Shown here: positions 22,848-32,042 of the stretch, one piece after another | Layout: every line of letters begins with the position of its first letter | How positions within the stretch are numbered: position 1 is the stretch's first letter | Assembly (NCBI GenBank): GCA_933228895.1 | Contig: OW121853.1 | Span: 123,152,133-123,216,132 of the forward strand | Source of the DNA: Platycnemis pennipes | Lineage: Eukaryota; Arthropoda; Insecta; Odonata; Platycnemididae | Direction: 5' to 3' | Length of the DNA stretch: 64,000 nt | Program-made: the position numbers and the translations under genes | The notes under the pieces: model-generated | The model's input: the letters and a program-made list of their open reading frames with translations, nothing else | Databases searched by the model: none | Told to the model about the DNA's origin: nothing

Positions 22848-23450
22848 TATGTATAATGAGTTAGTTTTTTACCTGCAAAAGTATAATATTCTTACTCCTT
22901 CTCAACATGGTTTTTGAAGGGGACGATCTACTGCTACTGCTATTTATGAAGCAGTCCACACTATATTGAACTCTTTAGACAAAAAACGTAAAACAGTGGG
23001 TCTCCTTCTTGACTTATCTAATGCCTTTGAACAAGTGAATTACCAAATTCTACTACTAAAACTAGAAACATTAGGTATAAGAGGAGTGCCTAATGACTGG
23101 ATTTGCTCCTATCTAAGAGACCATACGCAGGTTGTGTCGCTATCGATGAACGGACAAAAATATTTCTCATCATCCCAACCTAATGCTTTTAGGTGTCACA
23201 CAAGGATCAATTCTTGGGCCCCTCTTGTACTTATTGTATATAAATGACCCAACTCTTGTTCTAAAGGAAATTGATGTGATTACCCTCTTATGTGTGCTGA
23301 TGGCACGAATGTTATTATCTCTGATTCATCTTATTCTAATCTAATCAAGAATTGTAGCAAACTCAATTAATAATTATTGTACTGATAATCAAATGAGTCT
23401 AAATGTGAACAAAACTCAAATGATTTGGTTCTCATACTCATATTATATAT
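22848..23450 (+). pseudogene. Non-LTR RT fragment, right part
   Basis: Continues with TPSQHGF, a STATAIYEAV helix, LLLDLSNAFEQVN (catalytic Asp block), a diverged LGVTQGSILGPLLYL segment and CADGT in place of the usual YADD-type active site, then MSLNVNKTQM. Stops and frameshifts at several points. A Jockey-superfamily element older than families A-C. Confidence 0.8.
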
Positions 23451-23649
23451 AATAGACATAAGGATTTCAATTCTAGGGTAATTTACCATTCTTAAAGTAG
23501 GCGTCAAGATATCCGCTTTTTTCCGTTCCACTCGGAGGCCGTAGTGTTGAACATGAAGTACCTTCTCCACATCACTCAAGAAGTGAATAGTATGCCAATA
23601 AAAAATCCCAAACTCTTTTCAGATCCGAAACCTACAGGAGTTCGAATCG
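23451..23649. other. Probable remainder of the RT element
   Basis: Short in-frame scraps only; no clear domain. Confidence 0.3.
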
Positions 23650-23953
23650 AATTAGCGATAGATTCAAAAAGTCATTTTTCCCCCGTACTATAAGAGAACA
23701 CAACGGGCAGCGTAGCAAAAGGATAGGTAGGTGAAATATTATTAGAGCAGTCTGTAGTGCTTGATGCATGTATTAACAACCAATTCCTTTATTGCTACAA
23801 AGATACTAACCATCTAGCTGCTTATGATCCTATTATGTAGTATGTTTCCATGCAGTAGCTCTTAGTTGCATGCTAATAGTGCATTTTTTGTTATCTTCAC
23901 CCCCTGCCATACACCCTCGCGATGGCTTGCAGGGTAATGCGTAGATGTAGATG
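23650..23953 (+). mobile_element. CR1-like LINE 3' end, family A
   Basis: Starts at the last coding residues (DRFK..FPRTIRE) and carries the full 3' UTR with CACCCCCTGCCATACACCC and a GTAGATGTAGATG tail. Confidence 0.85.
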
Positions 23954-24391
23954 AGTTCACGCCCTCTCTGCCAGCTAACTTAACCACCATGGCAAATGAT
24001 TTCGTCCTTGTTACAGGCAATAAGTGTGATAAATTATTATTACAATTTACTATGTGGCAATTCACCAACTCGAGCCTTAAATAATCTTGGATGATACGAG
24101 TGTAATTACCGCCACAATCTTTTCTGCAGTGGATCTCATGTCAGCGGTTAGACGAGTAGATTATTCCACTCATTTGCTAAATTATACAGTCCATCTTCTA
24201 ATTCCAAAATGAGGAAAAAATACAGATACATCCAGAATAAAATTAGATTTCATGTCAAGGGACGAGCCAGCCTCGGCAGCCAGGTAATTAACACGGCGAT
24301 TTACATGTCAAAAATGACATTTTGAATTTCAACCCAAGGACGAATTAAGGAGTGGATTTGATAGTAATTTAATCAGAAGTTATATCTATTT
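23954..24391. other. No recognisable feature
   Basis: Nothing recognised. Confidence 0.4.
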
Positions 24392-24768
24392 CTATAAGCT
24401 AATAAGTCCTTGGTTGAAACAAACGAGAATGGCGAGGAAATTCTTAAGGAATTTGGTCGACGGAGAAAGGTGATACTTGGTGGAACTTTGATGTGTTGAA
24501 CATGTTAAAAAAATTACTTTGTATATTCCACAATTTAATTTTATTCTACTCTTACCTATCGATATCAACGTCTTAGAGTCATTGTCAAGGTATCCATGCC
24601 AAGGATTTATTAAAGAAAGATTAGAACTTTCATTCAAAAAAAAATTTTCCCAATGAATAATGTTTATCCCAGGCAAACTCAAATTCCTATTTTTAATGTC
24701 TTTAATGGAAGCCCATTGAATTTATTCCTGATAATCGATGGATTCAAGAACATCCCTGAGGAGGAATA
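24392..24768 (-). pseudogene. Unrecognised ORF, downstream part, split by hAT
   Basis: A minus-strand frame of about 120 codons with one stop (RVFLLRDVLESIDYQE, stop, IQWASIKDIKNRNL...), open to 24392. Upstream it connects, with a one-base shift, to 25655-25969 once the hAT element is removed. No domain recognised. It weakly resembles the ORF at 14499-14825. Confidence 0.35.
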
Positions 24769-24894
24769 CTCTATACTAGGCTTGTGCGATGACCGATTTT
24801 GGTCATCGATATTCGATGAAATAATTTCATCGAAATGCTTCGATGACGATGGCTGTCATCGATCATCGAATAGAGTGTACACGATGATCGATGA

Positions 24895-25010
24895 CTATCG
24901 ATGAATATCGATGATCGATGAATTACGATGATCGATGAATTACGATGATCGATGAATTACGATGATCGATGAATTACGATGATCGATGACTATCAATGAT
25001 CGATGCAGAT
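24895..25010. repeat. 17-bp tandem repeat in hAT subterminal region
   Basis: Repeated TTACGATGATCGATGAA units, with related units in inverse (CATCGACATCGATGATTC) at 25440-25560. These are subterminal motifs of the hAT element, a likely transposase-binding region by analogy with other hAT families. Confidence 0.8.
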
Positions 25011-25089
25011 GTCTCGGTTGGCAGTTTGTGGTTATTAAGTGAAGATTGAATTGAGTCAAACTTAAATGAGAAGGACAAGGCCTATTTAT

Positions 25090-25400
25090 TAAAGAGCGAA
25101 ACAAGCACCAAGTTACAAATTAAGCAACAACTCTTTGTTGTGGTATAATACAATTCTCATATCCGCATTTTCATGGGTGAGTACAAGTCGGTCGTCCAAC
25201 ACAACGTTTCCTGCATCGCTGAAGAACCGCTCTGATGACGTTGAAGTGGAAACATACATAGGTATTTCCTCGCGTACTTCTTAAGGCGGGGATACACATC
25301 ATTCCTGTCCCTATACCAATGTAGGACGTCCGAAGATTTAGATAAGGCTGGGACCTCCTCGTACTTGTGGAGCTCCGCCAGGAAGGGGTCGTCAGCAGAG
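25090..25400 (-). pseudogene. hAT transposase C-terminal dimerisation region
   Basis: The minus strand reads DDPFLAELHKYEEVP, then LSKSSDVLHWY and YPRLKKYA, a one-base frameshift near 25262, then STSSERFFSDAGNVV and a stop near 25090. The A-x-S-x-x-SER-x-FS-x-AG pattern is the conserved hAT dimerisation motif. The N-terminal zinc finger and catalytic residues are missing. Confidence 0.9.
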
Positions 25401-25654
25401 GTAGCGGTTCTCGTGTCAGCAGCACATCACGACTAATCGACATCAATGGTTCGCATCAAGTCATCGACATCGATGATTCGCATCGACTCATCGACATCGA
25501 TGATTCTCACTGACTCATCGACATCGATGATTCTCATCGACTCATCGCAGTCGATGATATTCATCGTCATCGATTTAAGTCATCGCGGTGCAATGACTGA
25601 AATCATTGTCGATGACTTCGATTAATCGACTCATCGCACAAGCCTACTCTATAC

Positions 25655-25969
25655 CCCGTGAGTGAATTCGCGTCCGCTCGTACTAATCGAGCCAAATTTA
25701 TGATCGAACAAAGTGGTATTCTTTCTCCTGTCGCATCTAGGTGTTCCACGGAGGATTAAATCACCGCATTCATTGCTCTCGAGTGCACCAGATATATCGT
25801 GCTCTTTAAACACAAAATTACTGGTAGCTGGAGTACCGTTGAACAGGTGGTGTTGACTGGGAATATGTTGTTTCAAACTAATGTTACGAGCAAGGATACG
25901 ACTTAATGCGTCCAAAGGATTGATGAGCAAAGAGCTTTCTAGGGGACTCATCTTCATTGTTGCCTGCAC
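25655..25969 (-). pseudogene. Unrecognised ORF, upstream part, split by hAT
   Basis: A minus-strand open frame of about 105 codons, beginning near an ATG at 25969 and running to the hAT insertion site. No domain recognised. Continues, after a one-base shift, in 24392-24768. Confidence 0.35.
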
Positions 25970-25978
25970 GCTTTGAAT

Positions 25979-26748
25979 ATGGATATTTTATCTTGGGGAA
26001 GACACATCCGGAGAATATGCGGCCGAGCGAAGAGAAAGCTAGGATTTATAAAAAGAGTACTTGGGAAATGTAACGAGAAGACAATAGAGCGATGTTACTT
26101 TTCATTAGTTAGGCCCCCCCTTGAGTATGCAGCCAGTGTATGGGATCCGAATGAATTAGGTTTGATCAGAGAACTAGACTTATGTAGAGAACTACACTTA
26201 TGTAGACTAGTATTATGTAGATGTAGATGTAGACAGTGTGCAGCGTAGAGCAGCTAGGTTCGTCAAAAGGTGTTACGATAGGTGGAGTAGTGTTTCAGAA
26301 TTAATACAAGAATTAGGGTGGGAATCATTATCAGAGCGTAGGTTAAAGTAGGTTAATTAAATCTATTAGAGAAATTTCAATCGGATGGCTTTACTGAAGA
26401 TGTTAGGCGCATATTAAAAAAAACCAGCGTATTATGCTAGATTCAACCAGATAAATAAGATTAGAGAGAGAGAGAGATTGTCGTACCGACAGATTCAAAA
26501 TGGCATTTTTCCCCCGTACTATAAGAGAACAGTATAGGCTGCATAGCAAAGGGAAAGGTAGGGGAAATATTTTAGAGTAGTCTGTAGTGCATGATGCATG
26601 TATTCATTCCTTAAATACTATAGATACGAACAATCTAGTTGCATGAGACGCTATAGTTGCTTGTTTGTAAAACGGTAGTGCATGCTTGGTGATCTTCACC
26701 CCCTGCACACCCTCGTGGTGGCTTGTAGGGTATCGTGTAGATATAGAT
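25979..26748 (+). mobile_element. CR1-like LINE, family A, 5'-truncated
   Basis: Starts at DLSWGRHIRRICGRAKRKLGFIKRV and runs through LVRPPLEYAASVWDPNELG to the 3' end. A duplication of TTATGTAGAGAACTA-like sequence with TAGATGTAGATGTAGA (26180-26235) disrupts the frame. The terminal module at 26698-26745 has lost a few bases (CCCCCTGCACACCC). Confidence 0.88.
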
Positions 26749-26837
26749 TTTTCGCGCCACGGGAGTCTGCTCCCGACTTATTCGAGCCTAATTCATCCTT
26801 TGAGCAGTTACGAGCCTTCTAATTCGCACTTCCTCGC

Positions 26838-27473
26838 GTATCCTTGTAAGACCTCGTTTGGAATATGCTGCCAGTGTATGGGATCCCTACGAAATCGGTC
26901 TAAATAACGAACTTGAACGTGTGTAGCGAAGATCGGCAAGATTTGTAAAGGGACGGTATGATAACCTTATTAGCGTAACCAGTTTATTAAATGAATTAAA
27001 TTGGGAATCCTTGTCAGATCGCAGGTTGAAATTAAGACAATCTCTTAAACAAATTCCAAGACCATATTTTCAGTGATGATGTTAAAAATATTTTGCGAAC
27101 CCCAACTTACTATGGTAGACTGGACCATAATCACACAATTAGAGAAATAGATTGCCGAACTGACAGATTCAAAATGTCATTTTTTCCTCGTACTATTAGG
27201 GATATGAATAACGGTAAATATATCCAGTGCGAGTGTAGCAATGGATAACATTGGTAGCTGCATGTTGGTATAAGGACTTATAGCTAACCCAACTAACGGC
27301 ATGTTTTTACATGTATGTTTTGCTATTTTTTTATATAGCGTAGTTTTGAACAGTACCATACAAGTACTAATCCCTTTTTTATGCATGATATGCATGATTA
27401 TGGTCATGTTTGGTGAGAGTTCACCCCCTGCCACACACCTTTATGGTGGCTTGCAGGGTATTATGTAGATGCA
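26838..27473 (+). mobile_element. CR1-like LINE, family B, 5'-truncated
   Basis: Starts in the LVRPRLEYAASVWDPYEIGL block and carries the family B C-terminus, 3' UTR and shared module. A stop replaces Gln in VQRRSARF (GTGTAGCGA, 26923). Confidence 0.9.
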
Positions 27474-28435
27474 TCCTTTCTTGAAAGCCCTTCCGCTATC
27501 GGCTCACTTTTCGGGGCGCTAGTTTTTGTCCAAAAATCCATCTCTCACTGGCGTAACTACATATCGGGAGCATTCTGTTATAGAGTTCTCAGTATCGTGG
27601 AGCCACGTGGGTAGCGTGCCTCCAGAGCCGAGTGTAATCGTCTTTCGTGCACGGCACCGTTGCCAAGGCAACGACAGGCTTTCGCACGGCATGGCCCTTT
27701 CATTCTTTGCGTTCGCCGGGTGAAAGATATGACGCAACACTTTCGTGTCGTGAAGTCAGAAGTGAGTAGTAAGATATTGATATGCCGATGTTTCACATCT
27801 CAGCCAGAAAAATTCAATGAAATTGACGTTTTCGTGCCCTTTCTCAATGAGTGTCGACTGCATTCGTGAGTAAAATTACTAGAGAACGCTAGGTATTTTT
27901 CACCTGCGGAAAATCATGATTATTCTCTGTGCAAAAGTAGCTAAGGTTTGCCTCAGTTGTGTTATGTTTCACTCTCCCCATGATGTTCCAAAAACATCTT
28001 CAATTTTTAGTGTGCTTTTTTTTGGGTGCATCCAATTACATTTTCTTAGCACACCAAAGGTGCCACATAATTTGAATGAATATCGTCATCTTTGTTCCTC
28101 TCCATGAATTTTATTTACGGTTTGATAGTTGAGAATCTTGGAACTCCGGCGTACTTTAGTCGATTGTTCTCCGTTTCATTCCACTAAGTCTTTTTTAAGG
28201 TGTGATTTTGAAGGAATGATTAAAGCATTAACAAGCGATCCCCGAAAGTTATTTTATCTCTCCCAGTGTGCCATCTGCCTCTTATCCTCCATTCCGTTCT
28301 GTTTACTCTAGCCTTTACAAACGACTCCCAAGCTGACTTTTATCTTCTTTAGCCTACTATTTGCTACCCACGTTCAGTGTTCCTTTCTGGGGGACTATTA
28401 CATCTTATGTTTTACTATCGTATCATTATGAGGTA
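27474..28435. other. 1 kb with no recognisable feature
   Basis: Less AT-rich between 27540 and 27730. Both strands have short open frames but no domain is recognised. Could be intron sequence of the SLC6 gene. Confidence 0.4.
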
Positions 28436-28888
28436 TAGTATGGGATCCGAATGAATTAATTTAGATCAGAGATCCAGACAGTGTGGAGCGTAGAGCAGCT
28501 AGGTTCGTTAAAAAGTGTTGCGATAGGTTAAGTAGTGTATCAGAATTGGTACAAGAAATAGGATGGGAATCAATATCAGATCGTAGATTAAAGTACAGAT
28601 TAAATCTATTACAGAAATATAAATCGGATTGCTTTACTGAAGATATTAGGCATATATTAAAAACACCAGCGTATTATGCTAGATTCGAGCAGATGAATAA
28701 GATGTAGAGAGATAGATTGTCGTACTGATAGATTCAAAATGAAATTTTTCTAGCATTAAGCTAGCTTGTCGTACCGATTGATTCAAAATCTAATTTTTCC
28801 CTCGCACCATTAGAGAACACAATAGGCAGCGTAGCAAAGGGACAGTCAGGTGAAATATTATTAGAGTAGTGTCTAGTGCGTGATACAT
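28436..28888 (+). mobile_element. CR1-like LINE, family A, left part of interrupted copy
   Basis: VWDPNEL through ERRAARFVKKCCDRLSSV to the end of coding and the start of the 3' UTR. Interrupted by the family B copy at 28889-29652 and resumed at 29653. Confidence 0.85.
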
Positions 28889-29652
28889 CTACATAATACC
28901 CTGCAAGCCACCACAAGGGTGTGTGGCAGGGGGTGATTGCTCACCAAACATGCACTACATATCATGCATAAAAAAGGAATAGTATTAATATACTCGTCAG
29001 AACTACACTATTTAAAAAAGATAGAAATTGCAAAGAAAACATGCAAAAACATTCTGTTAGTAGGGTTAGCTTTAAGTACTCATACCAACATGCAGCTACC
29101 AATGCTATTCATTGCTACTCTCTGATAGGACATATTTACCGTTATTCGTATCTCTTATTTTGCGAGGGAAAAAGGACATTTTGAATCTGTCAGTTCGGCA
29201 ATCAATTTCTCTAACTTTATGATTATGGTCCAGTCTGCCATAGTAAGTTGGGATTCGTAAAATATTTTTAACGTCATCACTGAAAATACTGCCTTGGAAT
29301 TTGTGTAAGAGATTAAGTCTAAATTTCAACCTGCGATCTGACAATGATTCCCATTTCAATTTATTTAATAGACTGGTTACGCTAATATGATTATCGTATC
29401 GTCCCTTTACAAATCTTGCCGATCTTCGCTGCACACGTTCAAGTTCATTACTTAGACCGATTTCGTAGGGATCCCATACACTGGCAGCATATTCCAAATG
29501 AGGTCTAACAAGGGAAAAGTAGCTGATTTCTCGCACATGATCGTCACATTTACCCAATACTTTTTTAATGAAACCCAGTTTGCGATTTGCTTGACCCATT
29601 ATTTCACGAATGTGTTTACCCCAGGAAAGATCATTAAATGTAGATCATTAAA
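28889..29652 (-). mobile_element. CR1-like LINE, family B, inserted in family A copy
   Basis: The minus strand encodes MGQANRKLGFIKKVLGKCDDHV through RIPTYYGRLDHNHKV in a single 164-codon frame, with 3' UTR and tail. Flanked by ATACAT at 28883-28888 and 29653-29658. Confidence 0.9.
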
Positions 29653-29739
29653 ATACATGTATTAATAATCAATCCCTTTATTACTATGTAGATACTAAAC
29701 CATCTAAGTAGCTGCATGTGATCCATGTCATTCAAAATG
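29653..29739 (+). mobile_element. CR1-like LINE, family A 3' UTR, resumed
   Basis: ATACATGTATTAATAATCAAT...GCTGCATGTGATCC continues the family A 3' UTR interrupted at 28888; the terminal module has been replaced by the next LINE fragment. Confidence 0.75.
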
Positions 29740-30036
29740 TCATGGATAGATTCAAAATGTCATTTTTCCAGCGTACCATAAGAAAGCAGATAGGCAACAT
29801 AACAAAGGGTGAAATATTGCCAAAGTTGTATGTAGTGCATGACACATGTAATAACAATGAATCACTTCATTACTAATTAGATACTAACCATATAGCTGTA
29901 CGTGACTCTATTAAGTAGCTTGTTTCCATGTAGTATCCTAGTTGCATGTCGATAGTGCATGTTTGATGATATTCACCCCCTGCCACACATCCTTGTAGTG
30001 GCTCGCAGGGTAATACGTAGATGTAGACGTAGATCT
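29740..30036 (+). mobile_element. CR1-like LINE 3' end, family A-related
   Basis: Begins near the end of coding (GATAGATTCAAAATGTCATTTTTCC) and ends in the shared module plus GTAGATGTAGACGTAGA. Confidence 0.8.
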
Positions 30037-30077
30037 GAGATCCGACTTGCTTCGAACCCTTTTTTCCGATCTAACAT

Positions 30078-30191
30078 TTAAAATACTATTCCTTTTTTAT
30101 GCATGATATGTAGTGCATGTTTGGTGAGAAATCACCCCCTGCCACACACCGTTGTGGTGGCTTGCAGGGTATTATGTAGATGCAGATGTAA
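30078..30191 (+). mobile_element. CR1-like LINE 3' tail, family B
   Basis: TTTTTTATGCATGATATGTAGTGCATG, CACCCCCTGCCACACACC and GTAGATGCAGATG; 3' UTR only. Confidence 0.8.
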
Positions 30192-30295
30192 CACAACACA
30201 CTTCGCCAATTTAATTGCACACACAAAAAAACTAAAGTGTAATACAAAAATAATATATTCCTTTGAGCATCCCGAATATCTTATCTTTTTTTAAA

Positions 30296-30428
30296 TCGTG
30301 AAGTATAGGAGAGTATATAAATACTAATCCTTTTTATGCATGATATTTAGTGCATGTTTGGTGAGAATTCACCCCCTGCCACACACCTATATGATGGCTT
30401 GCAGGGTATTGTATAGATTTAGATATGG
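30296..30428 (+). mobile_element. CR1-like LINE 3' tail, family B
   Basis: Another 3' UTR-only family B insertion, ending in a TAGATTTAGATATGG tail. Confidence 0.8.
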
Positions 30429-31004
30429 AACTCAGTAATTTTTGGTGGGAGTCACCCCATTGACTGTCGCAGGCTGCGCGGTTCCCAGGATGAAAACATC
30501 CAAGCATTATAATGAGAAGGTTCTCACCTCTGAAATCATTAACGTAGGAAGGGAGAAAAAGCTGCATACTCAATCACACAAGGACAACGGGCAAAACTTT
30601 AGCATTTCACCCGAAGGTCGACCAGGTTGGTGAAATTATCGCTCACAAAATGCTTTTTACCCCGAAGGGAACGGAGTGAAATTCGCACATCCAATAATAT
30701 CCAATGTAGTTCCTTTCCTAGCGACACCTGTGTTTTCCGAGGTAAAACTTTGGCAGACAGAAAGCGATCCAAAATCTCTTGTGTCAATTCGCAAGCACCC
30801 TGAGAATCCTGTGGCCTAGCTGTTTCCAGTACATCCTGACTTAACATCACTAACCCAAGCACGCTTGGGGAATACGAATTAATACATTTATAGAAATGCC
30901 TTTATAACCATAATCACTACATTCATTCACCCACTTAGTGATTAAGTGAGTCTTTGATAGGTGAGAATAGAGCTCACCCCGTACTAAGCCAATGGCATGA
31001 ATCA
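30429..31004. other. Spacer with an unrecognised minus-strand ORF
   Basis: The minus strand is open from 30862 to 30599 (about 87 codons, non-AT-rich codon use) but shows no recognised domain. It could be an exon fragment or chance. Otherwise nothing is seen. Confidence 0.25.
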
Positions 31005-31181
31005 CTTCATTATTGAGTAGATATTAAACATCTAGTTGCACGTGACTCTGACATCTAACACGTTTCCATGAAGTAGTATTATTAGTTGCAAGTAATTAGT
31101 GCATATTTAGTGATATTCACCACCTGCCACACACCCTCGCGGGGGGCTTACAGGGTGTCACGTAGATGTGGATGTAGATGA
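31005..31181 (+). mobile_element. CR1-like LINE 3' tail, family A
   Basis: Family A 3' UTR ending in CACCACCTGCCACACACCC and GTAGATGTGGATGTAGATG. Confidence 0.8.
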
Positions 31182-31432
31182 ACCATCTAGTTGCAAGTGA
31201 TTCATCTACATCTACATAATACCCTGCAAGCCACCATAAAGGTGTGTGGCAGGGGGTGAACTCTCACCAAACATGCACTACATATCATCATGATTCTGTC
31301 ATCTAACATGTTCCCATGAAGTAGAAGTGTTTCAGCCCTTAGTCGCGTAAAAGTATTGCATTTATAGTGTTTTTCAACCCCTGTCACACACCTTCACGGT
31401 TACTCGCAGGGCATTACGTAGATGTAGAACAA
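31182..31432 (+). mobile_element. CR1-like LINE 3' tail, family A, interrupted
   Basis: AACCATCTAGTTGCAAGTGATTC (31182-31203) continues at 31291 with TGATTCTGTCATCTAACATG and ends in ACCCCTGTCACACACC and GTAGATGTAG. A short family B tail occupies 31204-31290. Confidence 0.8.
31204..31290 (-). mobile_element. CR1-like LINE 3' tail, family B, with target duplication
   Basis: An 87-bp minus-strand insertion of only the LINE terminus, flanked by TGATTC at 31198-31203 and 31291-31296. One of the shortest LINE insertions in the window with both edges defined. Confidence 0.88.
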
Positions 31433-31444
31433 CACACTGAAGGT

Positions 31445-31560
31445 CACACAGCTTGGGATTGGGTGAGGATGTGTCGAAAGCGATCTCTCCCCAGATTCGA
31501 ACCCGGAACTTGCCCAACACTTCACTCACAACACCACCAAGCCGGCGAGAGCAAAAAAAA
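31445..31560 (-). other. Candidate tRNA-derived SINE or tRNA relic
   Basis: On the minus strand, GCTTGGTGGTGTTGTGAGTG resembles a Pol III A box and GGGTTCGAATC about 25 bases later is a good B box. No cloverleaf can be drawn with confidence. Lies in the first intron of the SLC6 gene, 50 bases past the splice donor. Confidence 0.35.
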
Positions 31561-31600
31561 AAGAAACAGCTCGAGAAGTCACCTCGATCCCATAAGCTAT

Positions 31601-31607
31601 CACTCAC
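31601..31607 (-). other. Splice donor of SLC6 exon
   Basis: The minus strand reads GGCGGAG then GTGAGTG, a strong 5' splice site in phase 1 after NGG. Confidence 0.85.
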
Positions 31608-31749
31608 CTCCGCCGTTCCGGTAGCACAGGTACGGGAACCTCCAGACGTTCCCCAGTCCGACGGCGTAGCTGAGACAGGAGAGCACGAACTCGAGGGGCG
31701 AGCTCCACTTGCCCCTGTCGGCCCCCGCGGAAACAGAGTCTTTGGCCAT
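31608..31749 (-). CDS. SLC6 transporter, first coding exon
   Basis: The minus strand starts with ATG at 31749-31747 and encodes 47 complete codons plus one base. Residues 12-47 are the start of the neurotransmitter:sodium symporter fold: [10 protein letters not shown], then the TM1 signature [20 protein letters not shown]. The exon ends at 31608 and is followed by GTGAGT, a consensus splice donor, at the position where SLC6 genes often carry a phase-1 intron within NGGG. The Gly at the position where monoamine transporters carry Asp points to an amino-acid, glycine or GABA type. The protein would sit in the plasma membrane and use Na+ and Cl- gradients. An in-frame stop 15 bases upstream of the ATG supports this start. 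No later exon is recognised to the left. Confidence 0.9.
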
Positions 31750-31771
31750 TCTCTCGCGACGTGGTCAAGTG

Positions 31772-31978
31772 GATGGAGACTATAGGTCAATGTTGAGTTG
31801 GATATCCTGTTCGCTCCTGCCCAGGAGATCGTTTGAAGGTGCTCCTCTAGTCAGGCCCTCGGGAGAACGCAGGCTGATGGAGACTATAGGTCACTGTTGA
31901 GTTGGATATCCTGTTCGCTCCTGCCCAGGAGATCGTTTGAAGGTGCTCCTCCAGTCAGGCCCTCGGGAGAACGCAATC
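31772..31978 (-). repeat. 104-bp tandem duplication in SLC6 5' leader
   Basis: 31772-31875 and 31876-31978 are nearly identical (differences at AATGTTGAG/ACTGTTGAG and CTCTAG/CTCCAG). The duplication ends 22 bases upstream of the start codon. It lies in the presumed 5' UTR and contains no ATG on the sense strand. Confidence 0.92.
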
Positions 31979-32011
31979 AAACTCAAATAGTTCCTTGGAC
32001 GCCGTCAACAT
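31955..32011 (-). CDS. Short upstream ORF, 18 codons
   Basis: First ATG after the candidate transcription start (its A at 32011). It reads MLTASKELFEFDCVLPRA and stops at 31955, inside the distal copy of the 104-bp duplication. It could reduce translation of the main ORF, as uORFs often do; that is inference. Confidence 0.45.
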   Translation of the reverse strand: MLTASKELFEFDCVLPRA

Positions 32012-32042
32012 CCTCCGAGCAACGCGTCCCAAGCGGTACTGA
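32008..32042 (-). promoter_or_regulatory. Candidate Inr + DPE core promoter of SLC6 gene
   Basis: The minus strand has TCAGTA at 32042-32037, matching the arthropod initiator core TCAGT, with +1 at 32040. GGATGT at 32013-32008 occupies exactly +28 to +33 and fits the DPE consensus RGWYVT. No TATA box is seen. Implied 5' leader to the ATG is about 290 nt if unspliced. Confidence 0.55.

Larger units (their letters stand above)
24777..25646 (-). mobile_element. hAT-family DNA transposon, internally deleted
   Basis: Terminal inverted repeats TAGGCTTGTGCGATGA / TCATCGCACAAGCCTA are flanked by the perfect 8-bp duplication CTCTATAC (24769-24776 and 25647-25654), diagnostic for hAT. The subterminal regions are dense in CGATGATCGATG-type repeats. 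Inside is the C-terminal end of a transposase on the minus strand. The element is too short (870 bp) to encode a whole transposase. Confidence 0.95.

Noticed and set aside
24780..25640. CRISPR-like array suggested by short regular repeats
   Set aside because: The CGATGATCGATG repeats are subterminal repeats of a hAT transposon, with no spacers; the window is eukaryotic.
31374..31790. 138-codon minus-strand ORF over the SLC6 exon
   Set aside because: Wrong frame: the SLC6 signature is in a different frame that ends at the splice donor. The long ORF reads through intron.
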